DNA of 64,000 nt from Ciona savignyi (lineage: Eukaryota; Chordata; Ascidiacea; Phlebobranchia; Cionidae): positions 368,820 to 432,819 of the forward strand of contig CH001257.1 of NCBI GenBank assembly GCA_000149265.1, in the 5' to 3' direction. The notes beneath the pieces are model-generated. The model ran no database searches, had not been told where the DNA came from, and saw nothing but the letters and a program-made list of their open reading frames with translations. Below, piece by piece: positions 11,491-23,639 of the stretch; the first letter of the stretch is position 1, and every line of letters begins with the position of its first letter. The position numbers and the translations under genes are program-made.

Positions 11491-11494
11491 TTAT

Positions 11495-11935
11495 TGATAG
11501 CTTACAGTAGGTATATAAAGAGGCTCCAAATACTTGGGATGCGTACTGTATTCGTAGTATGCCTGGTGCGGCCTGTATTAATGGTATATCTTGGGAGTGC
11601 GTATTTTATTTATGGTGAACCTGTACGTTGGACTTTGTACTTGTTGTGCACCTCCGGGGGTGTGTACTATACTTGTTATATGTTAGGGAAGTGCGCACTG
11701 TATTCGTGAAATGCCTTGGGGCGTGCACTGTATTAGTGGAATGCTTGTGGTTTGGGAACCGTTTTTATAATGTGACTAGGCAGTGAGCACTGTATTTGTG
11801 GAAAGCCTGGGGATTATGTACTGTATTTGTAGTATGGAGGGGTATGTCCTGTCTTTGTGGTATTCTTTGATTGTGCCCTTTACACTTGTTGTATACCTGT
11901 GTGGTATGTCCTGTATTTGAAGTCAGTCTATAAAG
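11495..11935. repeat. Degenerate minisatellite, ~40-50-base units
   Basis: Repeated variants of 'GTGYACTGTATTYGTGGWATG' occur about every 40-50 bases, with drift in length and sequence. Related words occur in inverted orientation at 12195-12300 and at the very start of the window (CGTGAGTTGTATTATGCG). The reading frames across it follow the repeat and are not taken as genes. Confidence 0.6.
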
Positions 11936-12318
11936 AAAGTGCATTGCAATAAAGTCCCCTCTAAGTGTTAAAAGAACTTTGAACGCAATTAAATGCCTTC
12001 TAAGTGTGTGTTTTTTCAAACGGTTCCAAACTTTCTTTTTCCTTTATACCGTGCGTATTTACTGGCCTGTTTAAAGTGGTATACTTCTTTAATGTAATAA
12101 AAGAGCAAAAACTGAACAAAACAGGGTACCGCCCAAACATTCCACAAATAAAAGGCACGCAACTAAGGCATATAAAAATAAGTAGTACCACACCCCGGTA
12201 AAGGACCTAGGCGTATACCACAACTACAGGGCACACCACTGCATAACAAGAATACAAGACACTACACTCTTGAAATACAACAAGTACAATGCACACCAAC
12301 ATGAAATACCACAATCAA
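11936..12318. repeat. Spacer and inverted arm of the minisatellite
   Basis: About 260 bases without recognisable content are followed at 12195-12300 by inverted copies of the 11495-11935 repeat words (for example ACCACAACTACAGGGCACACC). The two arms would form a large imperfect hairpin. Confidence 0.45.
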
Positions 12319-12600
12319 CTGGAGAGTGTCAACCACAAGCTTAACCACTATTATTTTAAAAACACAATTTGTATGCTATGTGTTTATGCAAGCAGGGTCC
12401 CTCACCATATTTGGTGTATTTTATATCATGAGCATGTAATTTGTTTCTGCAACCATAAACGCATGGGTACCTGAGGTAATAATTCAATCTTGTTATCCAT
12501 GTTCATTACACAATATATGTTATTGTCAGATATGTGCACGGCAGGTACGTGTTATCCAACATTTCATTAAGTTTATGCGGACTGCTATAATTGTGGATTA
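12319..12600 (-). mobile_element. Terminal fragment of a tandem-unit element
   Basis: It starts CTGGAGAGTGTCAACCAC, a variant of the element end CTAGAGAGTGTCAACCAC, and continues with the subterminal block (GGGTCCCTCACCA.., TTTCTGCAACCATAAACGCATGGGT, ATATGTTATTGTCAGATATGTGCACG). It is very similar to 59713-59990. No tandem units follow, so it is truncated. Confidence 0.65.
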
Positions 12601-13758
12601 TTAAAATATAGCATACAAAAACTTTACTGTTTTTGTGAAAGAAACCGCATTTTTTGCTGAATTTATCTTCGGTAAATTACACACAGTGCTTGATATTTGG
12701 TTTGGTTATTTATATTGTTCTAAAGATTTAGATTGTTTTAGATATCTTTCCACAAAGTCTTCAAATGACGCAACCAATTAATGCTTTTAACTCCACGCAA
12801 GTTGATTTCGTTGTAACGACAATTGTATCAAGTGTCATGTATTATTGACATTATTGTATTTTAATTACAATCTCCTTTTCCATTTTCTTTGGTTTCTATA
12901 TAACTAATTACGCTTTAACGCAGCAAGATCCCATTGGGGAAAAACGTGACGTCGGCACCACCTATGTTGTATTAAGTTGTAAGGATAAACAATTAACCAT
13001 TAAATATGAAATATTTAAGCTATGTGATAAGTAGACAATCATTAATGGGCTTCTTTTAAAAAGTATATTTAAATACGATCCTTCTTACCATCTTTATACG
13101 CCCGAATATAAAACCAAAGACAATGCATTTTTACAAGTCATTATATTATACAACCAATGCATTCTTTTAAATACATGCAATTTTGTTTCGTTTTAAATAC
13201 AAGTGTATTAAGGATCATGTACTATTGACGTTGTTGTGTTATGTATGTATTCTTCTTTTTCCATTTTGTTTGGCAACACCTGTTTGTGTTAAGTTATGGG
13301 AGTGGACATTTAACCATGAGAAATGAAATTCTGAAGCTATGCGATGAGTGGACAGTCATAGATTGCTCTTGAAGGATGTAGAGTTTCCTGAATGTCTATT
13401 CGTCAACTTGATGGTTCTTTCACAACATGTTTTGAATGCGTTTGAGCTGAACTGAAACTATCTTAAATTTTATTTAAGTGAAATTTGGTCGGTTAGGTTA
13501 GAAACTATACATTCTTTATCAGCTTAATTTTAAGATTTTGTTCGATCTGAATCTATCGTTTAGAGACCAGGAGAAATTATCTTTGCAGATATTCATGGTG
13601 TGGAGGGTCGTATGTTATTATACTTTTGAAAATAAGCGCAATTAATAACTGTCTATTCATCGCACAGCTTCAGTATTTCATTTCTCATGTTTAATTGCCC
13701 ATCCGCAAATCAATAAAGGATTTATCTAACCTACCGACTAAATTTGATTTAAATAAAA
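12601..13758. other. No gene seen; internal duplication and inverted repeat
   Basis: 12960-13060 and 13275-13370 are diverged direct copies (ATGTTGTATTAAGTT.., AAATATGAAATATTTAAGCTATG..). Part of this, 13290-13370, is repeated inverted at 13620-13690. A block at 13410-13470 (CAACATGTTTTGAATGCGTTTGAGCTGAACT) recurs inverted at 15505-15545. I see no coding structure. Confidence 0.4.
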
Positions 13759-15492
13759 TTATGGGTCCCATTTGAAAAAATTGTTTTTGTCCGTTTTTTT
13801 TTCTTTTTTTTTCGTTAAAGGTTTGACAGACATGGGTTGTGGCTCCGACATCTACCAGAAAGCGTAATGGAATCGCAACGAAACTTTGTCGTTTGTTAGA
13901 ACCCATGGTATAGATATGCAGAAACTAAAATTTTGAGTTATATACCAAGGGGAATTCCCCTGGGAGGTAAAAAAACAAAACGGTATTTTTTCTAAAAATT
14001 TAGCATTTTTGGGCATAACGCTTGAACGGCTGATCCAATTAGGATCAAATTTGGTAAAATAATAGTGTGTTAGCCACTTCTTTACGAATTAGAAGACACA
14101 AAATATTTACCTAGGGAAATACCTTAAAAATAAAGATTTGTTTCTAAATCATGATAGTGATAGGCATGGCTTGTGGCTCCAACATCTACCGAAAGGGGTA
14201 ATGGAATTGCAATGAAACTTTGACATTTGTTAGACAACGTGGTATAGATATGCAGAAACTAAAAATGTTGGGGTATATACCCAGGAGAATTTCCATGGAA
14301 GGTCAAAAACCAAAACGGTATTTTTTTCTAAAAAGTTAGCATTTTTGGGCACGGCGCTTGAACGGCAACTCCAACTTTAATTATATTTAATGAAGTATAA
14401 GTGCATTAGCCACTGATATAACAATAAGAAAACTTTAAAGAATTACCTAGGGAAATACCCTAAAAATAAGATTTTGTTTTCAAATCATGATAGTGAAGGC
14501 ATTGCTTGTGGCTACGACATCTACCAGAAGGGGTAAAGAAATTGCAATAAAACTTTGTGATTTGTTAGACAACATGGGCTAGAAATGCAAAAACCAAAAT
14601 TTTGAGTAATATATCCAGGGGAATTCCCCTGGGAGGTGAAAAACCAAAACGGTATTTTTTTCTAAAAAAAAACTTTATCATCTGTTAGAAAACATGGTCT
14701 AGATATGTAGAAACTAAAATTTTGCGTAGTATACCCAGAAAAACTCCCCTGGGAGATGAAAAACCAAATTGATATTTAAAAAAAAGTTAGCTTTTTTTGG
14801 GCATAGCGCTTGAACGGCTGAAATGTTATTTCCCTATCCGCCATTGTACCATTGAGTAAAGAGAAATAAAATACCTAGGGAAATACCCTTAAAATTATGA
14901 TTTGTTTTTAAACCATGGTTGTAACGAGCATGCCATATCGCGACGACATCTCCAACAAGGAGTCGCCAAAACGGATTAAAACTGTTTGTTAGATTATCAA
15001 ACATCCAACTTAGATAACATAACTCAGATATGTAAAAGCAGAAATAGATGTTCTAAACCCAGGGGAATTCCCCGATATAATGAAAAACTCAATCAGGCTG
15101 TTTTGGGAATTTACCTTCCTTTTATTACATCGCTTGACAAGTGGCTTAAATTTAAAACATTTGTGGTAAAATGTTCGTAAATCTAATACGCTTATTCTTT
15201 TATTACTTACACATGAAAAAGAAGTTTGATTTAATAACTATGGGACCCATGCGTTTATGCCTGCAGAAACAAAACTATGACAGTCCGGTTAAAACTTTCT
15301 GGAATATTGAATAACATGTATCTGACGTGCATAAATCAGGCATTAACATATATTGTGTAATGAACATTTATAACAAGATCGGATTGTTACCTCAGGGACC
15401 CATACGTTTATGCTTGCAAAAACTCGTATATATATAATACAAAATGTGTTTTACAAATAGTGGTGGTAAAACACATGGTTGACACTCTCTAG
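13759..15492 (+). mobile_element. Tandem-unit (Helitron-like) element 2
   Basis: It starts with an ATTATGGGTCCCATTTG block, contains a T-rich run, then about four ~330-base units with near-palindromic GGGGAATTCCCC cores (near 13950, 14625). It ends GTTGACACTCTCTAG at 15492, followed by T. Non-coding. Confidence 0.65.
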
Positions 15493-16049
15493 TTTAAGAT
15501 ACTTTAAGTTCAGCTCAAACGCGTTCAAAACATGTTGTGACAGAAACATCAAATTGCTGGAAAAGGATGGTGAAAGGATTTGGTGGAAAGGATGGTCTTT
15601 AAAACAGTGATTCAACCTTTTTTGGTGGTAAACTAATTTCAAACCAGTCTTTGCGGACTCAAATAAAATTACAAAATTAAAAAAAAGACTTGGCTTTTGT
15701 TTAAATCAAATTGCATTGGGCTGGATCAGTGTGAATAAACTGTTTTGGCCTTTTGGAAACAGAAACCTTAATTAATAAACAATCTAATGTAACTACAGTG
15801 TATAGATCAATAAATTATATACCATATAACATCGAGAGTAAAAAATTGACAACCAACTTGTTACGACAACCGATTGAATTTCGTTACAACCACAAATAAA
15901 GAACCTACCATAAATTGCGCATTTTCTTAACACTTGAAACTAAACCACGTGATCTGTAAGTGAAAAGAAGGAATAGTTCGTAGTTGAAAGAAAAGAAGGA
16001 ATCATTCGTATGAGAGTACCACGTGTTTCCCGTTGGTGCTTCCGCATAG
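15493..16049. other. No gene seen
   Basis: AT-rich upstream sequence of the small peptide gene at 16111. It includes an inverted copy of 13410-13470. The frames here are not supported by splice or motif evidence. Confidence 0.35.
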
Positions 16050-16061
16050 TTATATATAAAT
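16050..16061 (+). promoter_or_regulatory. TATA box of the small secreted peptide gene
   Basis: TTATATATAAAT lies about 50-60 bases before the ATG at 16111, with a CACGTG E-box at 15945-15950. Confidence 0.55.
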
Positions 16062-16110
16062 AACGAGATTTAACTCGAAACAAACAATTTTGTATCAAAG
16101 CAAAGCTGAA

Positions 16111-16767
16111 ATGGAAAGAAAAGTTGCAATCCTTCTCGTTCTTGTTCTTCTGCAAGTCTTCGCTCAAACCAACGCTTACGACCGACGACGTATTAGCTTT
16201 TGGTGGAACGAGAAAGAGTAAGTTTTATTGCGCTAGTTTAACATTGTTTGGAATTTTTATGTATGGGCAATTTACATTCACACTGATAGGTTTATTTTAA
16301 ATATGCATTCGTCGAAGTTTTAACACTTTAAAGTTGATGCGTTTTCTAATATTTCCATTTATTGTTTTAGAAGCCAAATCATTAGAGATCAGATCATGTG
16401 TAAGTATTATTATTAGGTTTGTTGATCTTCAATTACCTTATACTTTATACGAATCTATTTTCGTTTTGCTTTTGAATTGTTGTAATAGATGGTTAGTTCT
16501 CCAGCAATGCGTTTACCTGCCAGCTGAAAGGTATTGGGTTCAAACCGCTCGACCACTCCGGGTGTGTTTCAATTAAAAGCATTAATCCAGTCTGTCTAAG
16601 TCTTATGTACCTCTCTGACTGTAAACGAAATTATGGAATTCTCGCACCTTTTTTAACTCGTTGTAACAGCTTCAGAACGCGGACCGTTTACACAACACTT
16701 TTTTATAACAATTTTTATTGCAGCTGATTTGGAACTCAAATTTGATGACATTGTTAAGTCTTCATAA
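16111..16767 (+). CDS. Small secreted peptide precursor, cationic core and acidic tail (three coding exons)
   Basis: The exons are 16111-16217, 16371-16399 and 16724-16767; the frame joins without a stop to give 59 residues. A further 3' UTR exon probably begins at 16931, with AATAAA at 16979-16984. Residues 1-22 are a clear signal peptide (VAILLVLVLLQVFAQTNA). The mature part starts YDRRRISFWWNEKE (basic and aromatic), passes through a short 29-base exon and ends acidic (SDLELKFDDIVKSS). Signal, cationic core and anionic C-terminus in one small precursor is the plan known for Ciona antimicrobial precursors Ci-MAM-A and Ci-PAP-A, but I cannot confirm sequence homology. It is unrelated to the RERR/RVKR family around it. 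Confidence 0.68.
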
Positions 16768-16984
16768 TTAAAGGTAATTTGATTTGATTTTGAATTTAAA
16801 CTATACGCGGCGCCTGCATATTTGGTTTTCATCGGATTTAAATAGACGGAAGATATTTAAATTCTTTTTTTCAAGTTTTGTATTATTTTTGTTATTTAAT
16901 CAGTTAAAAAACTTCCCTTTTCTATTTCAGGAAGATAGATCGCCATGTTCCACAAGTACAACGTGTGAATTTAAGCGAAATAAA

Positions 16985-17700
16985 TAAATATTAAAACATG
17001 ATTTTATGACTTTTTGTGCATTTGAAGCATTATTTAAACCTCACAAGGTAACAATTAGAAAAGGCACGGTAATCTGATCAGAATCGTAATTAAAGCAAAA
17101 CGAAATGCCGTCGAAGTTAGTAAAGGTTACCACGACGCGATTAAACAAAAGTAATAATAGTGAGCTGCTACATCAGCCAATCGACATAATAAACAAAGTA
17201 CGTGACTTCCCATACCGGCCAATTAGACTGGAGAATATAAATTCATCGACTGATTAACGTCGTATGCCGATTACCATTTTTTTAAATTACGCTCAAATTT
17301 TAGGATGACTCAAAGTAGGTGTTCTGTTTGGATGTATACCGTAATTCAGAAAAAAAACGAACATGCAAAGATACATACATATACATACGATATGCCAGCA
17401 CTTAAAAAGCCCATTTTTGGCTAAAAACTCCCAAGGAATAAGAGAATGTCACGTGTTAACTTTGTTAATTTTTTACATGCTGCGTACCACATATACATTG
17501 GTAAACTTGTTATTTATGTTATTTAAAAGAAATTATGTGTTTTGTCATATATTTGCAAATACATCCTGTTAACTAATATTCCGGAAAATTTTAATCAATC
17601 ATTAAGATGACAAAAACAACTTGTTGTGTTTAGTTAAAAAAACATAGTATTTTCAAACTCGTGCACAACCAATGAAACAATCCGTCATAATTTAAATTGT
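16985..17700. other. No gene seen; upstream flank shared with copy F
   Basis: 17400-17700 (GTCACGTGTTAACTTTGTTA..) matches 33640-33960 upstream of copy F, showing that the D and F units are duplicates including distal 5' sequence. The rest is unremarkable AT-rich DNA. Confidence 0.45.
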
Positions 17701-17984
17701 AGTAAAGTTAACGGGAATCGACGCACATCTTAATGATTAATTGGACCTGCACTTTTTTGATATATATTGCATTACGTATATTTCAACTAAGATATGTATC
17801 TGTTTATTTACTTGTTGTTTGCACTGTCGTGCAAAGGACGTCACCAAAAAGTGCTTCGTGACTTTTTTAGAAGACAATATCCTGTTCGGTTGGGCTAAAT
17901 AAATGTACCTTTAAGTATGTGCATTTAAAAAAAACTGGTCTCATCATTACAATAATTCGTGACAGAAAATATTAGAATGTTTAT

Positions 17985-18108
17985 GCACGAATCTTTCCGG
18001 AAATGACCATGTAGTCGCTAATCCACATATATATAGAAGTTTTTGGACCAAATAAACAGTCTTAAAAGTCGTTTACTTGAGTACTTACTTATTGTACAAC
18101 ATAAAGAG
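17985..18108 (+). promoter_or_regulatory. Promoter of peptide copy D
   Basis: TTCCGGAA lies at 17995-18002, followed 24 bases later by a TATA box (CATATATATAG, about 18026-18035), about 75 bases before the ATG. The spacing and the intervening GACCATG..TCGCTAATCC words match copies A, B and C. Confidence 0.65.
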
Positions 18109-18451
18109 ATGTCACCGATACGGGTTTTGCTATGTTTTGTCATCTTGGTGGCGTTTATTGAAGTTATTGCTGCTGATCAGGAAAATCAGTAAGTCGTTTT
18201 CCTCTACGCAATTATTCGCACCTTTCGAATTTAATTTTTTTTAAAGTTGTTTGCAAACCTAGTCTAATCTTCATGTTTTTTTATCGCCGATTAGGATGGA
18301 GCGAGAAAGACGTTCGGCAGATCAAGAGATGCTGGATTTTGTTTCCGCTGATGAGGAGATCACAGATAACCAAGGAAGGGTGAAACGATCTATTGAAAGG
18401 TTGCCAAGGGGAGGTTTCCTTTCACTTCGCAGATATGGGTTTAAAAACTAG
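18109..18451 (+). CDS. Secreted cationic peptide precursor, copy D (two exons)
   Basis: Exon 1 is 18109-18188 and exon 2 is 18295-18451, giving 78 residues; the intron is 106 bases, as in copy C. The signal peptide begins MSPIRVLLCFVILVAF and is followed by RERR|S, an acidic spacer with SADEEITD, RVKR|S and a 20-residue tail containing PRGGFLSLRRYGFKN (five basic, one acidic). All family features are intact, including a perfect TTCCGGAA/TATA promoter and AATAAA at about 18591. It is the nearest relative of copy C and sits in a 2-kb duplicate of the C unit. The exact activity is unknown; a host-defence peptide is the first guess from charge, size and furin processing. Confidence 0.84.
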
Positions 18452-19080
18452 TCGTTTAAAAACATTTTGTAACTCATTTCCACTTTTCCTTTTCATTTCC
18501 CCTTCAAGTTCATTGTAAATGTAAGATTGTTAACACTTATCAGTATGATAATACGATTTCATGTACATTCGCATAGATTTTAATGTTATAAATAAACAAA
18601 CCTAATTGAAGCCACAGTTACAATAATAATTGCATAAGCGCCAGGTATTTAGAAAAATTGGTGAATTGGTCATAAAAAAATTGCAAAATTTTGTACAGGC
18701 ATGGTCGTTCCTACAACTAAAAATTCGTCCGATTAGACAAAGGTACTGAATATAGGGATAGAAAACCATTTCATGCCAGCCAGTTCTTACGACGCTATTT
18801 TTTACTAACACGTAAGATTGGTTAAGGAAACGGGAGAATGTTTTATACAAATGATACTACTTGCACTAAATATATGTTTGAACAAAGAAGTCAAGACAGG
18901 GAACCGACGATTAAAACCCTTATTATATAAATATGAGTAATAAAAACTCGGAATTTATTTGGAGATTTTTAGTAATTTAAAAAACAGCAGAATAACTAAC
19001 CCTTTATAATTAAAATTCTAGTAAAGGTAAAGGAATTTGCCTTAGTTGAAATATACGTAATGTAATACATATTAAAAAAA
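18452..19080 (+). other. 3' untranslated and downstream region of copy D
   Basis: Duplicate of 6698-7460, with an AATAAACAAACC polyadenylation region at 18591-18602. No gene is seen. Confidence 0.5.
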
Positions 19081-19099
19081 TTACAGGTCCAATTAATCA

Positions 19100-19605
19100 T
19101 TAAGATGTTTGTCTGTTTATTTACTTGCTGTTTGTTCAGTCGTGCAAAGGACCCGTCACCAAAAAGTGCTTCGTGACTTCTTTTGTAGACGATAATTTCC
19201 TGTTCGGTCGAGCTAAATAAATGATCTTTAAATACCTTCATTTAAAAAAATATAAACCGTCTTTGAGGACCTTTATATAAGTGACAGAATGTGTCAAAAC
19301 GATTTTTTAATTATTCGTCCCGAAAATAACCAGTTGATAATCCCCTTTGCTTGACGGAACTTGTCGCTTAAAAGGCACTCTGTAACTCAATACCACTGTA
19401 CATTTTCAAATCAACCCCAGACTTAATGTAACTTTTATATTATTAACTTTTATCAGTTTTGCTTTTGGATTTCATGTACATTCACATAACCAACCAGGTA
19501 AATAAACAAACCTGATGGAAGTAAAATGATAGTTACATAAGTCATAGGTCTCTACACCATTTGTATTATTTGTTGTAGAAATAAATAGGTGATTCCCTTA
19601 ACACT
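19100..19605 (+). pseudogene. Exon-less relic of a peptide gene (R2)
   Basis: The same structure as R1 at 7470. The distal promoter module (TTTACTTGCTGTTTG..GTGCAAAGGACCCGTCACC, ATAATTTCCTGTTCGGT) runs into 3' flank sequence with no signal-peptide exon and no RERR/RVKR exon. It starts about 650 bases downstream of copy D. Confidence 0.65.
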
Positions 19606-19769
19606 GTAGCCTCCCTCATCGTTGATGCGATTAAAAATTGGTTCTGCATGCTGGGTATCCATTAAGGTTTAAGCTCCAACTTTAATGATCAACTTATGCA
19701 TGGAATAGACAGCCCTATTGACATGAATCTATATATCTGTATACAGTATAGAATTAAAAATGTCCGACC

Positions 19770-19955
19770 GGTTAGTCTTAAGTGCGGCGCCTTTTAAGCG
19801 AAAGGTTGCAGATATATAACGGTTCGCCTGTGTCCTTGGGCAAAGCATTTAACCAACCTTGCCTAAACCCAGTAGACTAATTGATTCTATCAAATTGAAG
19901 AAACGTGTTTATCATATACAACACAGTGCAATAGCTTCGGTAACCCGGCGGTGTT
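19770..19955 (+). mobile_element. tRNA-headed SINE, truncated
   Basis: The head (GGTTAGTCTTAAGTGCGGCGCC) and body are present up to GGTAACCCGGCGGTG, where the family sequence stops abruptly. Confidence 0.75.
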
Positions 19956-20299
19956 AAGGCCCCTTTAATTGCAATTTCCCATTCACGGGATAAACATGAA
20001 TATATCGCGCATTATACGATGTATATACCGCTGTGTAGCTATAAACCTCTTTTTCAAACTCTGCCTTTATAACTCGGCGAGTCTCTATTGGAACTCTGCT
20101 GTTTATACGCTTACAGGCCTTGTTCTCGTACATTGATAAGTTTGAACTCTGAAATATACAAGCGGGCAGGCCTAGTAATGTTTATGTTTTAATGCAGAGT
20201 TTAAACGCCGACATGAATCCGCACAGGAAAATGTTCTCGAAACTTAAGCTGCGTTATTTATATTTAAAACATCACCTTGGTCTATTTACCTTTTTTTCC

Positions 20300-20545
20300 G
20301 ACGGGTTTTGGGTGGTTTAGTGTGTCGCCATTTAGCCGAAGGTATACGAAACTGTTCTCAAGCTAGCTGGTTGTGCCCTTGAGCAAAGGAACTTAACGGA
20401 CACTGCCTGAACCCAGCGGATTAATGGGTTCTACTAAATTGAAGGAACGTGTGAATTATACACAACACACTACTGCAACAGCTCCGGTAACCCGACGGTG
20501 GTCGCGAGGTAATCTGACGATTGTCCTTGTGTTAACCCGTGTGTT
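20300..20545 (+). mobile_element. tRNA-headed SINE, truncated
   Basis: A diverged head (GGTGGTTTAGTGTGTCGCC) and good body match (GGATTAATGGGTTCTACTAAATTG..CGGTAACCCGACGGTGG), ending at CTTGTGTTAACCC without a tail. Confidence 0.75.
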
Positions 20546-20559
20546 TTTAATGGATTCTG

Positions 20560-21805
20560 TATATGAGTCAATCGCGCTAACGTTTTGGCAAGTGAACCCT
20601 TTGTTCTGCTATCGAAGCTTGCTGGTTCGTCAAAGACTGTTTTTAAATCTGCCCCCTTGTGAATACTTAATAACCAGATTCTAGATGATAATATACAGCA
20701 AAAATCCGAATCGATGACATCACTTTCACTTTGTAAAAACACTTAGTACAGAAGTAAACGAATTTTAATACTGTTTACGTTGTCCTAATAACTTTGTTTA
20801 GGTTGTCCTACAAAAAAGGTACTATCAACTGGTCATTTCCGGACGATAATCAACCTTTTTATAAGGGGAAAACTACATAGTAATAAAGTAAATGCCTGTT
20901 AGCTCCCTTACTTTAGCAGTTTTCCTCTGTAACTAGTTTTTCCTTTATTTTTCTTCCCTTCTGTTTAGTGTTGGTCTGCGATGTCTTATTAGGCGAATTG
21001 CGTCACTTGGCCATCCATACAGTTTTAATAATAACGGTAAAAGTCTACAGCCTATCGTTCACACCACATTATAAAACATTACAATAAAACTGTAAATAAG
21101 GTCTGTCGACCACGATGATACACAGTTTCTGGTGATTATTTTATATATATATATACACATATCTATATATAAATCAAAATATCGGAAACCAAGTTACGAG
21201 AACAATGTCTGTGATCGGATATATGCGAGAATTCAAACTGTGTATTAAACCATATCAAAGTCTGCGCGCGTTTATATTTCAAAGTTCAAACTTTACATTG
21301 TACGAAAACAATTACTGCGTATAAAGAGCAGGATTTAAATTCCAAACAGAGTTTGGAACATAGTTTTATGACTACACACTGTGTAGTGTGTAGTGTTCAG
21401 CCCTAAATAAATGTGTAGTGTGTAGTACACAGGCCTAAATAAATCATATTAAGGGTGATTCATCCTTGTGGATGCGCAGTATGCAGAACCAATTTTAAAT
21501 CTCCTTAACGATGAATGCGAGGCAACATTGTTAAGGGAATTTCCTATTTATTTCTGCACCAATTCACCCAATTGGTGTAGACACCTGGTGCTTATAAAGT
21601 TATTGTTGCCAGGTTGGCTTTAATCAAGGTTGTTTATTTACATGGTTGTTATTGCGGAATTGTTAACTTTGTTAACATTAAAATCAAGGCGTATTTATAT
21701 GGAATCCGATAACATTGATGCGAGTTTATAATTCTAGATATTCATTAAGCCTGTAGGTGATATAAATATAAAGAGAAGAAATAAGTTACAGAATGTGCTC
21801 AAAAG
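20560..21805. other. No gene seen; 3' flank of decayed peptide copy E
   Basis: 21470-21800 is the family downstream flank (GGATGCGCAGTATGCAGAA.., TTTATTTCTGCACCAATTC..) leading into pseudogene E. 21370-21450 carries a short duplication of a GTGTAGTGTGTAGT word. The rest is AT-rich with no recognisable content. Confidence 0.4.
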
Positions 21806-21971
21806 AACAGTTTTTAAATCCAATTAATTTCGATACGCAAACGTTCGAAACCTAAGCCTAACGCCGCTCCTTCAAAAGAACGTTAACACTTCTTGGTTAT
21901 CTGTGATCTCCTCATCAGCGGAAACAAAATCCAGCATCTGTTGTTCTGTCGAACGTCTTTCTCGCTCCATC
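21806..21971 (-). pseudogene. Peptide family copy E, exon 2 only, frameshifted
   Basis: The acceptor (CGATTAG) and the start of exon 2 (MERERRST.., DFVSADEEITDNQE) are clear on the minus strand. A small deletion just after DNQE removes the RVKR site and shifts the frame to an early TGA (about 21884). No signal-peptide exon is found in the 500 bases upstream, where the family sequence stops near 21990. Dead copy. Confidence 0.82.
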
Positions 21972-21989
21972 CTAATCGGCGATAAAAAT

Positions 21990-23639
21990 CATAATGAAGA
22001 AACGGATATATTAAGTTAGGATTGGTAACTCAAAAACACATTAGTTTCTGCTTGCAGTAACGAACGTTATACACTTTATATAAGGTATACTAAGAGTTAT
22101 TAGGTAATCAGGCAACAGATTCGTTTCATTCCGAAAACATGGATATTAAGTTTGGATTGGCAACTTATGAACTCCTTATTTTCTGCTTACAGAAACAAAC
22201 GTTATACAGCTTGTATAATAGTTTCTGTATGCAAAAACATATTGCATGCATGGTTTTTAAACATAGTGTTGGTTAACGAGTGGTTTACACTCTTCAATTC
22301 CATATGCAAACGAGCCAATAGTGTGTACGATGTGACGTCACGAGAGTTAATGACTCTTATAGCTGACTCAGGTGTTAAGTTGAAAATGCTTTCCCATCTT
22401 AAATTGAAGATGACGGTGTCAAAATTTTGAATTTCAATGCTTTTTCATTATGTGTACATTTATTTTGTTTATCGGTATCGCTTATAAGTTGTTAAGCATT
22501 CCGACAAAGTAATAACTCGTCATTAGTTAGTGGTTATTATTCCTAGATGCCAGGCGAATAAAAAACGCACATTCTTTTGTGTTTATAATTTATCGTTCGT
22601 TTTATTTATATTGTATTCATACGTTTCAGTTACCACATTTAATACACTTAATAGGACAAGAGCACGTAACTGCAACTGAAAAAAATCTGCAGACTAACAA
22701 CAAGAGGTTTTACGGTATATAAATAAAAAAACTTAACACTAAAACTTGAAAAAGTCATTTTTACGTGCTTTGAAAAGTACTTGTGCAAAATTACGTCTGA
22801 TATTTTGTGTTTGTGTGGAAATTGGCAACGAAAACCTATGACCCAACCACCATGTCCTCAGTTTAGTACAAAGATGTTGATATGGTAACAGAAAAGAAGG
22901 CACCTTTAAGATTTCGCAATATAGCCCCTAAAGACAATGGCGATTGTTGTTTAATCGTAAATTTCCATCTGGTTAAGGACGTCCCTTCCAGTATCATGTT
23001 GACATAACCAATAAATACAACTTTATGACTAAATTATTACATAAGTAACAAACCAACCATTTGGTGGAATTTCCTTTTCTCTCTGCAACAAAACGGTCTG
23101 TGTAAACATGACGTCTACTGTTGATTTGTTCTTTATTACTGCGCCAGGTGGTTAACGACGCTATAAATGTAGTTTAGTACTGTTACTTTTAAAACGTTTG
23201 GTAAATGTATATATGGCGTAAATCATTTCGTCACACGACCGTACAGATGTTAGTATCACATTACCATTGTTCTATTTCAATAGACTTCTATCTAGACATG
23301 TGGTAGACCCTCAGAACAGCACATTTAGGCGAAAATCGCATTGGGGTTATTCCATAGATTTGTTTACATCAAGAAGTGGCTTGTGTTGGAATTAATAAGA
23401 GTGACTTTGTTATGCTGCGCAGTTTTAAAGACATGGGCAGGACTTGGTTAATACCTGATTTGTTTCGTGTTTTCCATTTTAAAATCTGATTTTGAGCTCG
23501 AGTCGCCCTAATGTGCATTCGTCACTAACTATTTGTTAAAAGAGATTTTAATGTGTTTCGTTTATACATAGGGGTTAGTTGTTCAACAACAAAACACAAT
23601 TTTGCTAGTTTTCTCATATTGCCAGAAAAATAAATTAGT
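21990..23639. other. No gene seen
   Basis: Unannotatable AT-rich sequence. It contains a diverged pair of direct copies (about 22010-22090 and 22145-22215, 'TTAAGTT..GGATTGG.AACT..'). The frame at 22152-22430 lies over one of these copies and has no domain. Confidence 0.35.

Noticed and set aside
13691..13906. Minus-strand frame MGSNKRQSFVAIPLRFLVDVGATTH and similar frames at 25860
   Set aside because: Frames inside the tandem-unit element; the same words recur with stops in every unit, so they are not kept as coding.
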